From: Bdellovibrionia bacterium
GTDB taxonomy: Bacteria > Bdellovibrionota > Bdellovibrionia > Bdellovibrionales > JAGQZY01
DNA: 64,000 nt
Direction: 5' to 3'
Assembly (NCBI GenBank): GCA_030424715.1
Contig: JAUHWH010000001.1
Coordinates: forward strand, 310,001-374,000
The position numbers were made by a program, and so were the translations under genes. The notes beneath the pieces were generated by a model. That model searched no databases. It had not been told where the DNA came from and saw nothing but the letters and a program-made list of their open reading frames with translations. Shown here piece after piece: positions 16,568 through 26,028 of this stretch. The stretch's first letter is position 1, and the number at the start of each line of letters is the position of its first letter.

Positions 16568-18846
16568 GAAAACACCCTTCCACAACGCAGTCCCTGTGCC
16601 GGCGGCGTGACAGCCTTTTTCTCTCTCAGAGGGACTAGCTCCTTCAGAAAATAACGATATCTTTCGGGGACATTGAGCCGATGTTTCGAGGTGAATTTTT
16701 TCACAAACTCTATTTGTGAAGACTGAGATAGGCCCTCAGAGAGTTCGCCCCTCTTTAAAAGATCTGGCAGTCTTAGTAAAAATTTGTTCAGGGCTTTCAC
16801 TCCTCTTTTATCGTAAATCAAAAACCCTGAGTTGCTCATGGGATTCGACTCAATCATCCTCAAAGACCCGTCCTCTAAAACTGCGATGTCGAAGGCAAAA
16901 GGAGTCGCCCTGAGCTCTGCGGGCAACTTATCCAGAAGACGCTGCGTGAAACCCTCTACACGACGAATCTCATTTTCATCTCGCCACTCATCTGTCTCGG
17001 GAATTTCATATTGATAGCGTGGGACTGTTGACTCGCCACCGAGTATTCGACCGGCAATGGCCTCGACTCGGTATTCGGTGGCGATTTTTACTCGCTCTTG
17101 CACAATCGCATTGTGACTTTGTTTGAAATAACGCTTCAAACGCCAACCGTGAGAAGCCGGATGCTCCCTAGTGAGACGAGAAAGTATATCCGGGTTATTA
17201 CCAGAAGCTTTTCGCAAAGCTTCTTCTCGGACCCGTTGAAAGTCTTCAAAAAGTTCACCGTATTTTTCAAGTTCAACTTTCAAGTCATGTTTATCTGTGA
17301 TGATAAACTGCTCTTGCGTTGCACTCTCAAAAGCCCCCTTGATCACCCAGCCATCAGGAAACCGCTGGTTCAAAATCTTTTGCAATTGCTCAGGGGAAGT
17401 TGACGGTGTGAGAAGGTCCCTCAACAATAGGGTTTCTGGCATCGCGCGTGGGGCAAAGTCGTTCCAAAACAGAGCTTCAAAATATTTGTGTTCAAGAAAC
17501 TGACCAACAAACTGGTTGTAGAGTCCCGGATTGTAACGCCCCCTCAAAACTTGCTGTAGCTCCGGCAGGTTATGAAAGACAACGCTCTCTCCACCGAGTG
17601 ACAGCGGACGTTCTGGCAGATCATTGCCATTGACAAAGACAAGGCTTGATTGACGAACCCGGTATTTCTGAAGGTAGCTCATGTCGGTTTGATTGGCATA
17701 GGGGTTCGTAACACCGTCGGGGTACATTGTGCGAATCACCCACGGGCGTCCATCGGCCGCGACTTCAGCTCGATGCAGACGCTCACGGTCTCTCTTAAAA
17801 AGGCCATCTTTTTTTTCAACGCTTGCATCCGGCTGTTGTGCAAGGCTCTTATTGAAAAGACCTAACACTTTTTGGTATAGATCTAACAAGCGAAAATCGC
17901 TATTCGCCTCCCTTAACTCAATGATCGGAAGAGCCTTGACCCAGAAGGACTCCACAAGATACCGAGAAATCCAATCATTGGGGAACATAAACACCAGAAG
18001 CGAAGAAATTCGTACGTGATTCCATTTTGCGACCGGCAGGAGTGCATCCACACCTTCAGACTCGACAATATGTCGGACTTGTTTTTTTACATCCCCAATA
18101 TCCTGAATCCAAGCATCACTCTTTCCGTGAAGCTCCATGGTCTGTCGATACAAGAAGTCGTCAAAAAACTGTCGACGAGAGGGTTGATAATTCGCGTCCA
18201 AAATCCGCGTCATCATACCTCTAGAATAGGAACCCATGTAAGGTTTGCGATTTCTTGGAACTTTGAAGTACCGCTCTAATTCAAATCGATGGCGCGGCGA
18301 TAAATAGGTGCGAAGAAACCCGAGAAGAGCGTCTATATCGGCTTGTCCAGGATTGCCGCCGCCGATCTCAATATTGACATGAATCGCCACTGGCTGACCC
18401 GAGCCGACGCCTCGAGCCCCCTTGTCTTTTAAATACCTGAGTGCCTCGTTAAGCTTAACCACTTGCTCCATGTTTTCTAGGGGTTCGGTGATAATCTCTG
18501 TTACAAATTTTTCGGGATTAAACTCGCCTCGGGATGTCCCATTGTCATCCAACTCCACTCGAAAACTTCCCAAAGCCGTCTGTTTGTGTTTAAAAATTTC
18601 AACATCCCAAGGGGTCTCTTGTCCGGTTGCGAGATCCACCATGTAGCGCTTGTTTTTGACCTTAACGCTTCCACCGAGATACTCATGTAAATACTGCGAT
18701 ATCATTTGCTGACTAAGTCCGGTCAGCTCAATTTCGATGCCCACCCTTGGTTGGGAGTTTTCATGGAGCCAATAAAACTGGGCTTCAGCGAGCAGATCTT
18801 GGCTTTTTGCCAGTAAAGGAAACGCGCTGAAAAGACAAAAAACCAA
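16564..18846 (-). CDS. Amidoligase (GS-like COOH-NH2 ligase) fused to an ATP-grasp domain, exported-looking
   Basis: A 760-residue protein. After a hydrophobic N-terminus (VFCLFSAFPLLA) comes the acidic motif RVGIEIELTGL (residues 34-43), matching the glutamine-synthetase-like amidoligase family, with VTEIITEPLENM, a glycine-rich AIHVNIEIGGGNPG and IIELREANSD. Residues about 440-710 are an ATP-grasp module: FPDGWVIK (Lys about 503), IVQERVKI, TEYRVEA and FAFDIAV...LRMIESNP (Asp about 653, Glu about 666, Asn about 668). Such fusions were predicted to make peptide or cell-surface amide bonds (family knowledge). The first possible start is TTG 18846, with no good ribosome binding site. A non-standard upstream start would lengthen the signal peptide. 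It is translationally coupled to the next gene. Confidence 0.78.
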   Translation of the reverse strand: MVFCLFSAFPLLAKSQDLLAEAQFYWLHENSQPRVGIEIELTGLSQQMISQYLHEYLGGSVKVKNKRYMVDLATGQETPWDVEIFKHKQTALGSFRVELDDNGTSRGEFNPEKFVTEIITEPLENMEQVVKLNEALRYLKDKGARGVGSGQPVAIHVNIEIGGGNPGQADIDALLGFLRTYLSPRHRFELERYFKVPRNRKPYMGSYSRGMMTRILDANYQPSRRQFFDDFLYRQTMELHGKSDAWIQDIGDVKKQVRHIVESEGVDALLPVAKWNHVRISSLLVFMFPNDWISRYLVESFWVKALPIIELREANSDFRLLDLYQKVLGLFNKSLAQQPDASVEKKDGLFKRDRERLHRAEVAADGRPWVIRTMYPDGVTNPYANQTDMSYLQKYRVRQSSLVFVNGNDLPERPLSLGGESVVFHNLPELQQVLRGRYNPGLYNQFVGQFLEHKYFEALFWNDFAPRAMPETLLLRDLLTPSTSPEQLQKILNQRFPDGWVIKGAFESATQEQFIITDKHDLKVELEKYGELFEDFQRVREEALRKASGNNPDILSRLTREHPASHGWRLKRYFKQSHNAIVQERVKIATEYRVEAIAGRILGGESTVPRYQYEIPETDEWRDENEIRRVEGFTQRLLDKLPAELRATPFAFDIAVLEDGSLRMIESNPMSNSGFLIYDKRGVKALNKFLLRLPDLLKRGELSEGLSQSSQIEFVKKFTSKHRLNVPERYRYFLKELVPLREKKAVTPPAQGLRCGRVFS

Positions 18847-19022
18847 AGCAACGGAACAAGCAACCGCTTGGACTCTTAGGAGTGTACAACCTTGGGAAAC
18901 AATGAATGAGTATGGACTGTGGTCTTTGAAAATACGCCCCCCCGAACGAAAGATTCAATGGGGGTAACCTATCATGGGGTTTTTTGAAGGAACAAAGTCA
19001 AAGGGAAGAATGTAAAAAGGGA

Positions 19023-19036
19023 AGGTTTTAAAACCT
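19023..19036. repeat. 14-bp perfect palindrome in the intergenic region after mvaB
   Basis: AGGTTTTAAAACCT is a perfect palindrome lying between the end of the leucine catabolism operon and the start of the amidoligase gene, about 180 bp before the latter. The intergenic stretch 18847-19124 otherwise shows no gene, RNA or clear terminator. The palindrome could be an operator or chance in AT-rich sequence. Confidence 0.3.
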
Positions 19037-19124
19037 AAATTTTGCGAAGGCCCAGTAATTCTTACTCAGCTCTCACATCGAGTCCCCAGTCCGTTGGGCC
19101 CAATTTCGACGCGAGGCAAGAGGC

Positions 19125-20030
19125 TTAGCCTCCTGTTCGACTGAGTTTTGAGGGAAGCTGCCTTCCCACCTGTCGATTCATCCAAAGTGTCGTCTTGATT
19201 AACTTTTGGAGATCGATTCCCGTTTTCAGGCCCATCTCGTTGAGCATATAGACAACATCTTCAGTGGCCACGTTGCCGGCGGCACCAGGAGCATAGGGGC
19301 AGCCACCCAAACCACCAATGCTTGTATCGAATGTGGAGACGCCAAGATCTAAGCTGGCAAGAATGTTCGCTATTGCTGTTCCCCGCGTGTCATGAAAATG
19401 CATGGCGATTTTTTTAGAGTCCGTCAAACGCAGTGCTTTCTTTAGCAACGAACGCACCTGCTTGGGGCTTCCCACCCCGATGGTGTCTCCCAAAGAAATT
19501 TCGTAAACACCCAGTTCAAGATATTTTTCGATGAGCTTGAGGACTCTTGACTCTGCAACCCTCCCCTCGTAGGGACAGGCAAAAATTGTGGAAAGGTAGG
19601 CTCTCGTTTTCATCTTGTTGCGTTTTGCGGCCGAAATCACCTCGGAGAAATTCTTTAAACTCTGTTGAATAGAAACATTAATGTTTTTACGAGAAAAGGT
19701 TTCAGAGGCGGCTCCAAAAACGGCGATCTCTTTGACTCCTGCTTTTTTTGCATTTTCAAAACCTTTTATGTTTGGGACCAAAGCCGAGAACTTCAGCTTC
19801 GGATCTAAGGAGCCATTGGCTTGCGCAGCGTAGGCTTTGCTCACCAGCTTTGGAGTGTCACTCATCTGCGGCACCCACTTCGGTGAAACAAAAGCGCCAA
19901 TCTCTAACCTTCTGATGCCAGCCTCACTCAAGCGCTTCAGCAGCTGAAAACGTTGGCTGACAGACAAGTGGACTGCTTCGTTCTGTAGTCCGTCTCGCAA
20001 TCCCATTTCGACGATCGATACTTTTGCCAT
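19125..20030 (-). CDS. mvaB: Hydroxymethylglutaryl-CoA lyase
   Basis: This 301-residue TIM-barrel lyase cleaves HMG-CoA to acetyl-CoA and acetoacetate, the last step of leucine degradation. It shows the catalytic start VEMGLRDGLQNE, the metal-ligand region MHFHDTRGTAIAN, and the signature GGLGGCPYAPGAAGNVATED with the active-site Cys. It overlaps the biotin carrier gene upstream by one base. It is the last gene of a minus-strand operon that starts at 24262. Confidence 0.95.
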   Translation of the reverse strand: MAKVSIVEMGLRDGLQNEAVHLSVSQRFQLLKRLSEAGIRRLEIGAFVSPKWVPQMSDTPKLVSKAYAAQANGSLDPKLKFSALVPNIKGFENAKKAGVKEIAVFGAASETFSRKNINVSIQQSLKNFSEVISAAKRNKMKTRAYLSTIFACPYEGRVAESRVLKLIEKYLELGVYEISLGDTIGVGSPKQVRSLLKKALRLTDSKKIAMHFHDTRGTAIANILASLDLGVSTFDTSIGGLGGCPYAPGAAGNVATEDVVYMLNEMGLKTGIDLQKLIKTTLWMNRQVGRQLPSKLSRTGG

Positions 20031-20404
20031 TACAGTTCTTCCAACTCAACAAGGCGCTCAGCTAAACTGACCGTTTGGTTTTCAGACACCAATATCTTTT
20101 TGATAGACATTTCTTTAGAGGCCTTTAAGTTATATTCCATTTTCATGGCCTCCATAACGACCACGGTCTCACCCTCTTTCACCGAGTCGCCCTCTTGTTT
20201 TTGTAGCTTTATGATCTTGCCAGGCATCGGAGCAACAATCTGGGTAGGATCAAGCGCCGCTTGACCAGAGCCACTGGCTTTTTGGGCCGCCCTTGGGGTG
20301 TACTCATAAGTGTCCCCCTGCCAGTGAAACCACACTTTACCCTTGGCTTTTTGAGCCAGGACTTCGACATCGCGACCGTCAATACTGAGGATTAACTTTT
20401 TCAT
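20030..20404 (-). CDS. Biotin carboxyl carrier protein of the acyl-CoA carboxylase
   Basis: A 124-residue biotinyl-domain protein with the lysine site EAMKMEYNLKA and the usual preceding PMPGKIIKLQKQEGDSV. The frame is open from 20428, but ATG 20404 (MKKLILSIDG) overlaps the carboxylase stop by four bases and gives the natural start. In most methylcrotonyl- and propionyl-CoA carboxylases this domain is fused to the C-terminus of the biotin carboxylase subunit. Here it is a separate polypeptide coupled to it by overlap. An Ala/Gly/Gln linker precedes the biotinyl domain. Confidence 0.93.
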   Translation of the reverse strand: MKKLILSIDGRDVEVLAQKAKGKVWFHWQGDTYEYTPRAAQKASGSGQAALDPTQIVAPMPGKIIKLQKQEGDSVKEGETVVVMEAMKMEYNLKASKEMSIKKILVSENQTVSLAERLVELEEL

Positions 20405-21876
20405 GTGTTGCTCCAGCTTTGGGCCCAAGGTGATTTAAAGCTTTGCGACCCAGGAGCCACGTCAGCAATCTTATCGATGCACATCTCACCGATCGCTGAG
20501 ACTTGGTCAGAATTGTTAAATGGAATGGCGCCTTCGGCAAAATGTTGATTGATAAACTGGGTGTTAAAACTTCCATCGACGAATTCGGGATGACTTAAGA
20601 TTTGCTTCAAAAAGGGGATGTTTGATTTTACACCAAACAAAATGGTTTCATCTAAGGTTTTTAACATCTTAGATATGGCTCGACTTCGCGTTTCGTCCCA
20701 AACTATAATTTTTGCCATCATCGAGTCATAAAACGGCGTTACAGCATCACCCGCTTCGTAACCATAGTCAAAGCGTCGCCCTGGAGCATCTGGCCATGAT
20801 TGAAAGCCAATGGTTCCGGTCGATGGCATACCAACACTAAAAGGATCTTCGGCGTAAAGTCGACACTCAATGGCATGACCACGGGGAATCAATAGATCTT
20901 GCTCCCACACATTAAAGCGGTTCATTTGATTCAAAATTTGAGCCTTTACAAGGTCAACACCCAAAACCAGCTCGGTCACCGGGTGTTCCACTTGCAGACG
21001 AGTGTTCATCTCTAAAAAATAGAATTCATCATCTTGCACCAAGAACTCGACGGTTCCCGCCCCGACATACTTCACCGCCTTTGCCAGCTTCACAGCAGCG
21101 TCGGTCATTTTTGACCGCAGTTCATGGGAGATCGAGCCACTGACCGCTTCTTCAATGATTTTTTGATGGCGCCTCTGCACAGAGCATTCGCGATCAAACA
21201 AGTGCACCACGTTGCCACTAAGATCACCAAAGATTTGCACTTCGATGTGTTTGGCTCGATTCAAATACTTTTCTAAAAAAACTTGGTCGCTACCAAAGGC
21301 ACTGAGGCCCTCTCGCTTGGCCGCCGCTATCATTTCTATGGCACTGGTAGAATCAACGATGACTTTCATTCCTCGTCCACCGCCGCCAGCAGCCGCTTTT
21401 ACGATAACTGGGTAACCAATCTTCTCTGCTTCCTTTGCAAGAGCTTCGGGGCTCTGGTCGGCACCGTTGTAACCTGGAACAGAGGGCACATTGGCTTTAG
21501 CGATAATTTTTTTGGCCGCGATTTTATCACCCATGGTCCGAATGGCCTCTGGGCTGGGGCCAATGAAATCGATATTCGCATCCTGCAAGGCCTGGGCAAA
21601 ATCGGCATTCTCAGATAAAAACCCAAAACCAGGATGTACAGCATCGGCACCCGCCGCTAGAGCGCCATCAATGTTTCTCTCAATAGAAAGATAGCTCTCT
21701 CCAACGGGCGAATCACCAATACAAATCTGGGCATCACTCATTCGATAGGCTCGACTGTTGATGTCGGCTTTAGAATGCAAAAGAACAGACTCTAAGCCCA
21801 ACTCTTGACAGGCTCTGATGATCCGAACGGCAACTTCTCCACGATTGGCGATGGCAATTTTTTTAATGTCACCCAA
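20401..21876 (-). CDS. Biotin carboxylase subunit of methylcrotonyl-CoA carboxylase
   Basis: A 491-residue biotin carboxylase, an ATP-grasp enzyme that carboxylates biotin with bicarbonate. Motifs are KKIAIANRGEVAVRI, HPGFGFLSENADFA, the glycine-rich ATP loop KAAAGGGGRGMK, ECSVQRRHQKIIEEA and FLEMNTRLQVEHPVTE. It is shorter than the classical fused alpha subunits because the biotinyl domain is encoded separately downstream. Assignment to methylcrotonyl-CoA rather than acetyl- or propionyl-CoA carboxylase rests on neighbours (hydratase, HMG-CoA lyase). The start lies within the end of the hydratase gene (8 bp overlap). Confidence 0.93.
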   Translation of the reverse strand: MGDIKKIAIANRGEVAVRIIRACQELGLESVLLHSKADINSRAYRMSDAQICIGDSPVGESYLSIERNIDGALAAGADAVHPGFGFLSENADFAQALQDANIDFIGPSPEAIRTMGDKIAAKKIIAKANVPSVPGYNGADQSPEALAKEAEKIGYPVIVKAAAGGGGRGMKVIVDSTSAIEMIAAAKREGLSAFGSDQVFLEKYLNRAKHIEVQIFGDLSGNVVHLFDRECSVQRRHQKIIEEAVSGSISHELRSKMTDAAVKLAKAVKYVGAGTVEFLVQDDEFYFLEMNTRLQVEHPVTELVLGVDLVKAQILNQMNRFNVWEQDLLIPRGHAIECRLYAEDPFSVGMPSTGTIGFQSWPDAPGRRFDYGYEAGDAVTPFYDSMMAKIIVWDETRSRAISKMLKTLDETILFGVKSNIPFLKQILSHPEFVDGSFNTQFINQHFAEGAIPFNNSDQVSAIGEMCIDKIADVAPGSQSFKSPWAQSWSNT

Positions 21877-22651
21877 GGGGGGCCTCCAACCAAGATGGTT
21901 TTCTTTTTTCTAAAAAGGCTTTTAGCCCCTCTTGTCCCTCGTCGCTCACCCGAAGTTGGGCGATCAACTCAGTGGTCATTTTTTTTACATTCGTAGATGA
22001 CGACAAGTTTTTAATCATTTTTTTTGTGGCACGGACGGCCTGCGGGCTGTTCTTCGCTATTTTTGCAACCGTCTTAGCGCTCAACTCTTTCATCTCAGAG
22101 AGTCCTCCGAAATCATGGATCAGGCCCATGTCAAAAGCACGTTGTGCTTCAAAAACCTCAGCCGTCAAAAAGTAGCGGGCCATGTCTCTTGGTAAAATCT
22201 TTTCTTTCACAAATGCACTGATCACAGCGGGCGCTAGCCCCAAGCGGACTTCGCTAAAGCAAAATTGCGTGTTTTCCACAGCAAAAACCACATCGCTAGC
22301 CGCAATCAACCCGAGAGCCCCGCCCATGGCGTGTCCGTGAACGAGGGTCACCACGGGGACCGCGATATTGGAAAGCGCTTCGTACATTTCATAGAGTTTT
22401 AGTGAATCCGAGAGATTTTGCTCCTGGGTGTAGTTCACCATAGACTTCATCCAATTGAGATCTCCACCGGCACTAAAACTCTCGCCAGCACCTTGTAAAG
22501 AAACCACCCGCAAGTCTTTATGACCGGCGAGACTACCAAAGACCTGAGTCATTTCAGAAATCATCGTCTCATCAAAAGCGTTTCTCACCTCTGGCCGATT
22601 AAGCCTTATGTGACACTGATTGTTTTTATACTCAACTTCTACATGACTCAT
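21869..22651 (-). CDS. liuC: Enoyl-CoA hydratase, probable methylglutaconyl-CoA hydratase
   Basis: A 260-residue crotonase-family protein. Visible are the oxyanion-hole segments SFSAGGDLNWMKSM and HGHAMGGALGLIAASD and the catalytic Glu region CFSEVRLGLAPAVIS. The operon context, between the two carboxylase subunits and with HMG-CoA lyase downstream, points to hydration of methylglutaconyl-CoA to HMG-CoA in leucine and isovalerate breakdown. By sequence alone a general enoyl-CoA hydratase cannot be excluded. It lies three bases after the beta-subunit stop. Confidence 0.88.
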   Translation of the reverse strand: MSHVEVEYKNNQCHIRLNRPEVRNAFDETMISEMTQVFGSLAGHKDLRVVSLQGAGESFSAGGDLNWMKSMVNYTQEQNLSDSLKLYEMYEALSNIAVPVVTLVHGHAMGGALGLIAASDVVFAVENTQFCFSEVRLGLAPAVISAFVKEKILPRDMARYFLTAEVFEAQRAFDMGLIHDFGGLSEMKELSAKTVAKIAKNSPQAVRATKKMIKNLSSSTNVKKMTTELIAQLRVSDEGQEGLKAFLEKRKPSWLEAPLG

Positions 22652-22654
22652 CTT

Positions 22655-24262
22655 TTACATCCTAAAAACGCCCTGGCGAGGCGTGTCCCATTTTTTATTT
22701 AACGAGGCCTTCAACCCAAGGGCTAAAACCTGGCGAGTGTCTTTGGGATCGATGATTCCATCATCCCACAAGCGAGCCGAAGAGTAGTAAGCCGAACTTT
22801 CAACTGCGTACTTATCCAAAATAGGTTGTTTGAATGCCTTTTGGTCGGCCTCTGACATTTCACCGCCTTTGGCTTTCGTCTGATCCATTTTAACCGTGCA
22901 TAGGACATTAGCCGCTTGCTCGCCTCCCATCACTGAAATTTTTGCGTTTGGCCACATCCACAATTGTCTTGGCTGAAAGGCTCGTCCACACATTCCGTAG
23001 TTCCCGGCGCCGTAAGAGCCTCCGATGACCACAGTAAACTTGGGGACCGTGGCATTACTCACAGCCATGACCATTTTCGCTCCGTGTTTAGCTATGCCCT
23101 CATGCTCGTATCTCTTGCCAACCATAAAACCCGTAATGTTTTGCAAGAAAACCAAGGGGATGCGTCTGTGCTCACACAACTCTACAAAGTGCGCCGCCTT
23201 CTGAGCCGATTCACTGAACAATACACCATTGTTGGCGATAATTCCCACCGGGATTCCCCAGATGTGAGAAAACCCAGTCACCAAGGTGGTGCCGTAACCG
23301 CTCTTAAACTCATGCATCTCGCTGCCATCCACAATTCTTGCGATCACCTCACGTACGTCAAACTGAATGCGAGCATCTTCGGGAATAATTCCATAAAGGT
23401 CTTCGGGACTGTGCAATGGCTCTTCGGGATTTTTCAATTTTACAAACTCGTTGGCCTGGTGATTCAGGCAAGCCACCATGGATCTTGCGATTTCTAGGGC
23501 CTCGTCATCATTTTCTGCAAAATGATCGGTCACACCAGAGGTGTAGCTATGGACCGCCGCGCCTCCCAGCTCTTCGGAAGTCACATCTTCTCCCGTCGCT
23601 GCCTTAACAAGAGGGGGGCCGCCAAGAAAGATCGTCCCGTTGCCCTTGACGATGATATTTTCATCACTCATCGCGGGAACATAAGCCCCTCCCGCGGTGC
23701 AACTCCCCATGACGATGGAAAGTTGAGGTATCCCTTGGGCTGACATTCGGGCTTGGTTATAAAAAATGCGACCAAAATGATCGCGATCAGGAAACACTTC
23801 ATCTTGCATCGGCAGAAAAGCGCCACCACTATCTACGAGATAAAGGCAGGGCAAACCATTTTCCATGGCGATCTCTTGGGCTCGTAAATGCTTTTTAACA
23901 GTCATGGGAAAATAGGTTCCCCCTTTGACTGTGGCATCATTGGCAACAATCACACACTCCACACCCTTAATCAGACCCATTCCGGTAACCACTCCTGCGC
24001 CCGGAGCGGCCCCATCATACATATCCCACGCCGCAAGGCTGGAGAACTCTAAAAAGGAAGACTGAGGGTCGATCAACTTAGCAATGCGCTCGCGAGCCGA
24101 AAGCTTACCCCGAGAGCGGTGTCGCTCTAGGGACTTTTCTCCGCCGCCTAATTTGACTTGGTTAAGACGGCCCTTCAATTCCTCCAGCAAAGACATCATG
24201 AAAGACTGATTTTTCTTAAAGTTCTCTGAACTCTTCTCGAGTTGGGTATGAATCACGGTCAT
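22655..24262 (-). CDS. liuB: Methylcrotonyl-CoA carboxylase beta (carboxyltransferase) subunit
   Basis: About 535 residues of the biotin-dependent carboxyltransferase family. It transfers CO2 from carboxybiotin to methylcrotonyl-CoA. Family features are [46 protein letters not shown] and [21 protein letters not shown], followed by [16 protein letters not shown] in the C-terminal half. ATG 24262 is preferred over the upstream open frame to 24310, because GGAG lies just upstream and the extra residues are atypical. It is the first gene of the operon. No isovaleryl-CoA dehydrogenase (liuA) is beside it. Confidence 0.95.
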   Translation of the reverse strand: MTVIHTQLEKSSENFKKNQSFMMSLLEELKGRLNQVKLGGGEKSLERHRSRGKLSARERIAKLIDPQSSFLEFSSLAAWDMYDGAAPGAGVVTGMGLIKGVECVIVANDATVKGGTYFPMTVKKHLRAQEIAMENGLPCLYLVDSGGAFLPMQDEVFPDRDHFGRIFYNQARMSAQGIPQLSIVMGSCTAGGAYVPAMSDENIIVKGNGTIFLGGPPLVKAATGEDVTSEELGGAAVHSYTSGVTDHFAENDDEALEIARSMVACLNHQANEFVKLKNPEEPLHSPEDLYGIIPEDARIQFDVREVIARIVDGSEMHEFKSGYGTTLVTGFSHIWGIPVGIIANNGVLFSESAQKAAHFVELCEHRRIPLVFLQNITGFMVGKRYEHEGIAKHGAKMVMAVSNATVPKFTVVIGGSYGAGNYGMCGRAFQPRQLWMWPNAKISVMGGEQAANVLCTVKMDQTKAKGGEMSEADQKAFKQPILDKYAVESSAYYSSARLWDDGIIDPKDTRQVLALGLKASLNKKWDTPRQGVFRM

Positions 24263-24454
24263 TGGTTCTCCAGTGCTATGAAACATAAACAAATTCCCTA
24301 CCTTAAACAACTTACGCTGCGGCCCAGGTTATTTTTCGGATGCGCGTTAATGATGTCATGCATCAATAGGGGGAAGGCGGCACTCCCTGGGATTTGCCTT
24401 TTACTCAGACTCAAAATCAGGGCACAATGGTATTCATCAAATAAGAGGTTCGAC

Positions 24455-24910
24455 ATGAAATATATCAGTTTATTGGTGGTGGTTCTGTTTATTGCTTTTA
24501 CTTTCTGGTTCTCCCGAAAAACCGAGCAACTGAGCCTGAGTCAAATGAACAAAATGAACAATCTGATCACTCAATATATGACCCAAGCGGTGCAAAATAA
24601 GCAGCCCAACGCCACTAATATTGAATTTTCAGCAATTAACCCCGAGGTTATTGAGAGTGGGCGAAAAATGAAAGCCCATTTTAAATTCTCTTACATGGAG
24701 CCTAATGCCCAAGGGGAAATGGAAAAGGTGTACCGTCGTGGGACCTTCCTCATCACTTCTGAAGACGGACAGCAGTGGAAAGCCCAAATCGAGCAAGCCG
24801 GAGACGTGAAAGTCGAGTTCATGCAGCCCTTTAATGTGACCGACGACACCCCGTCTGAAACTGATGATGCCGGCTCCGACCAAGCGGCCGAGTCCGACGA
24901 AAACTCCTAA
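24455..24910 (+). CDS. Membrane-anchored small protein, unknown function
   Basis: Not recognised. ATG 24455 with AAGAGG upstream gives 151 residues starting with a transmembrane segment (SLLVVVLFIAFTFWF), so the C-terminal part is probably periplasmic. The body (about 40-130) looks like a small beta-rich domain. The C-terminus is very acidic (SETDDAGSDQAAESDENS). The open frame extends upstream to 24242 but that part runs antisense through the liuB start and is not believed. It is followed after 7 bp by a methyltransferase gene, so they form a two-gene unit. Confidence 0.75.
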   Translation: MKYISLLVVVLFIAFTFWFSRKTEQLSLSQMNKMNNLITQYMTQAVQNKQPNATNIEFSAINPEVIESGRKMKAHFKFSYMEPNAQGEMEKVYRRGTFLITSEDGQQWKAQIEQAGDVKVEFMQPFNVTDDTPSETDDAGSDQAAESDENS

Positions 24911-24917
24911 AACCTCT

Positions 24918-25955
24918 ATGGCTAAATCAATCGCTATCGATGAAGAAGGCTACTTTCTTCTAGATAATGGCATTCGAGTCGGAGACGAGGTCGTTGGTCG
25001 CAGAATGCTTGAAGCCATTCGGATCGATGAGTACGGAGTGCTCACCATGGACTATGAAGGCCAAAAAATCGTCGTCGAGCCCTTCGACAAACCCTTTGTC
25101 GCTCAACAAGTTCATCTGGAAAACAATATTTTAAGTGTGCAAATGCCTTATCAACAGTTGTCTGAGGTGGCTCTGGATTCTTTGTCCGTCGACGAGTGGG
25201 ACCGCTTTCACGGTTTGACGAAAAGTGGGATCCCCTTTGTTATGTCCAGGCCCGCTCAGGCCGAGTTGTTTAACCTTGCCGAAGCTTTCACGGATGAGAC
25301 CCTCCTGGTGGCAGGCAAGACCATTGCCACCCACCCCTACTATGTGACCTCCGACGAATTTAATAAAAGTCCCTTCTGGTCCGGAAAATATCAAGAAAGT
25401 CCACTGCCGCCTTGGAACCTGGAAAAGCCCCACCCCGAACTGCAGAGCTTTTTAATGCAACTCAAACTGAACAAATGTCGAATTCTTGTCCCTGGCTGCG
25501 GCTATGGCCATGACGCTGCCCTATTGGCCGAGCAAGGGCACCTTGTGACGGCTATCGACATCAGTGAAGAGGCGATCGAAAGAGCAAATGAACTTTACGG
25601 CCATATCGCAACGCTGCAGTTTGTTGTGGGCGACGCCCTCAACCTCGATGAAACCTACGACAGTACTTTTGATATCGTTTTTGAACACACTTTTTATTGT
25701 GCGATCTCGCCCGATTCTCGTGATCAGCTGGTCAAACTTTGGAAACGTGTTCTCACGGATACCGGTCACTTGCTGGGTCTGTTTTTCGTCGTACCAAAGC
25801 GGAGCGGCCCTTATTTTGGAGGAAGCGAATGGGAGCTGCGAGAAAAACTACAAAGCCGCTTCAATTTTTTGTACTGGACGCGATTGATGCATTCACCGGG
25901 ATGGCGCCATGGTGCCGAGCTCATGATTTACGCCCAAAAAAAGCCTTCCGATTAA
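24918..25955 (+). CDS. SAM-dependent methyltransferase of the thiopurine methyltransferase type
   Basis: About 345 residues. The first 150 or so form a separate domain with repeated short beta-like segments (IRIDEYGVLTMDY and similar), and contain no known catalytic motif. From about residue 165 the protein resembles thiopurine S-methyltransferases: SPFWSGKYQESPLPPW, SAM motif I RILVPGCGYGHDAALL, acidic motif II TAIDISEEAI, and FDIVFEHTFYCAISPDSRDQL. Substrates of bacterial members include thiols, selenium and tellurium compounds, and halides. The substrate is unknown here. ATG 24918 is the natural start, 7 bp after the preceding gene. Confidence 0.85.
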   Translation: MAKSIAIDEEGYFLLDNGIRVGDEVVGRRMLEAIRIDEYGVLTMDYEGQKIVVEPFDKPFVAQQVHLENNILSVQMPYQQLSEVALDSLSVDEWDRFHGLTKSGIPFVMSRPAQAELFNLAEAFTDETLLVAGKTIATHPYYVTSDEFNKSPFWSGKYQESPLPPWNLEKPHPELQSFLMQLKLNKCRILVPGCGYGHDAALLAEQGHLVTAIDISEEAIERANELYGHIATLQFVVGDALNLDETYDSTFDIVFEHTFYCAISPDSRDQLVKLWKRVLTDTGHLLGLFFVVPKRSGPYFGGSEWELREKLQSRFNFLYWTRLMHSPGWRHGAELMIYAQKKPSD

Positions 25956-26028
25956 GTCCTGTTTTGAAAGAAAGATAATTTACGCAATTGGATTTGTTTT
26001 CCGGTCCTATTGTGTGTTTCTCTAGGCC

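Noticed and set aside
24242-24454. Upstream extension of the membrane-anchored protein before 24455
   Set aside because: It is antisense to the liuB start, lacks a ribosome binding site and would place the membrane segment internally.
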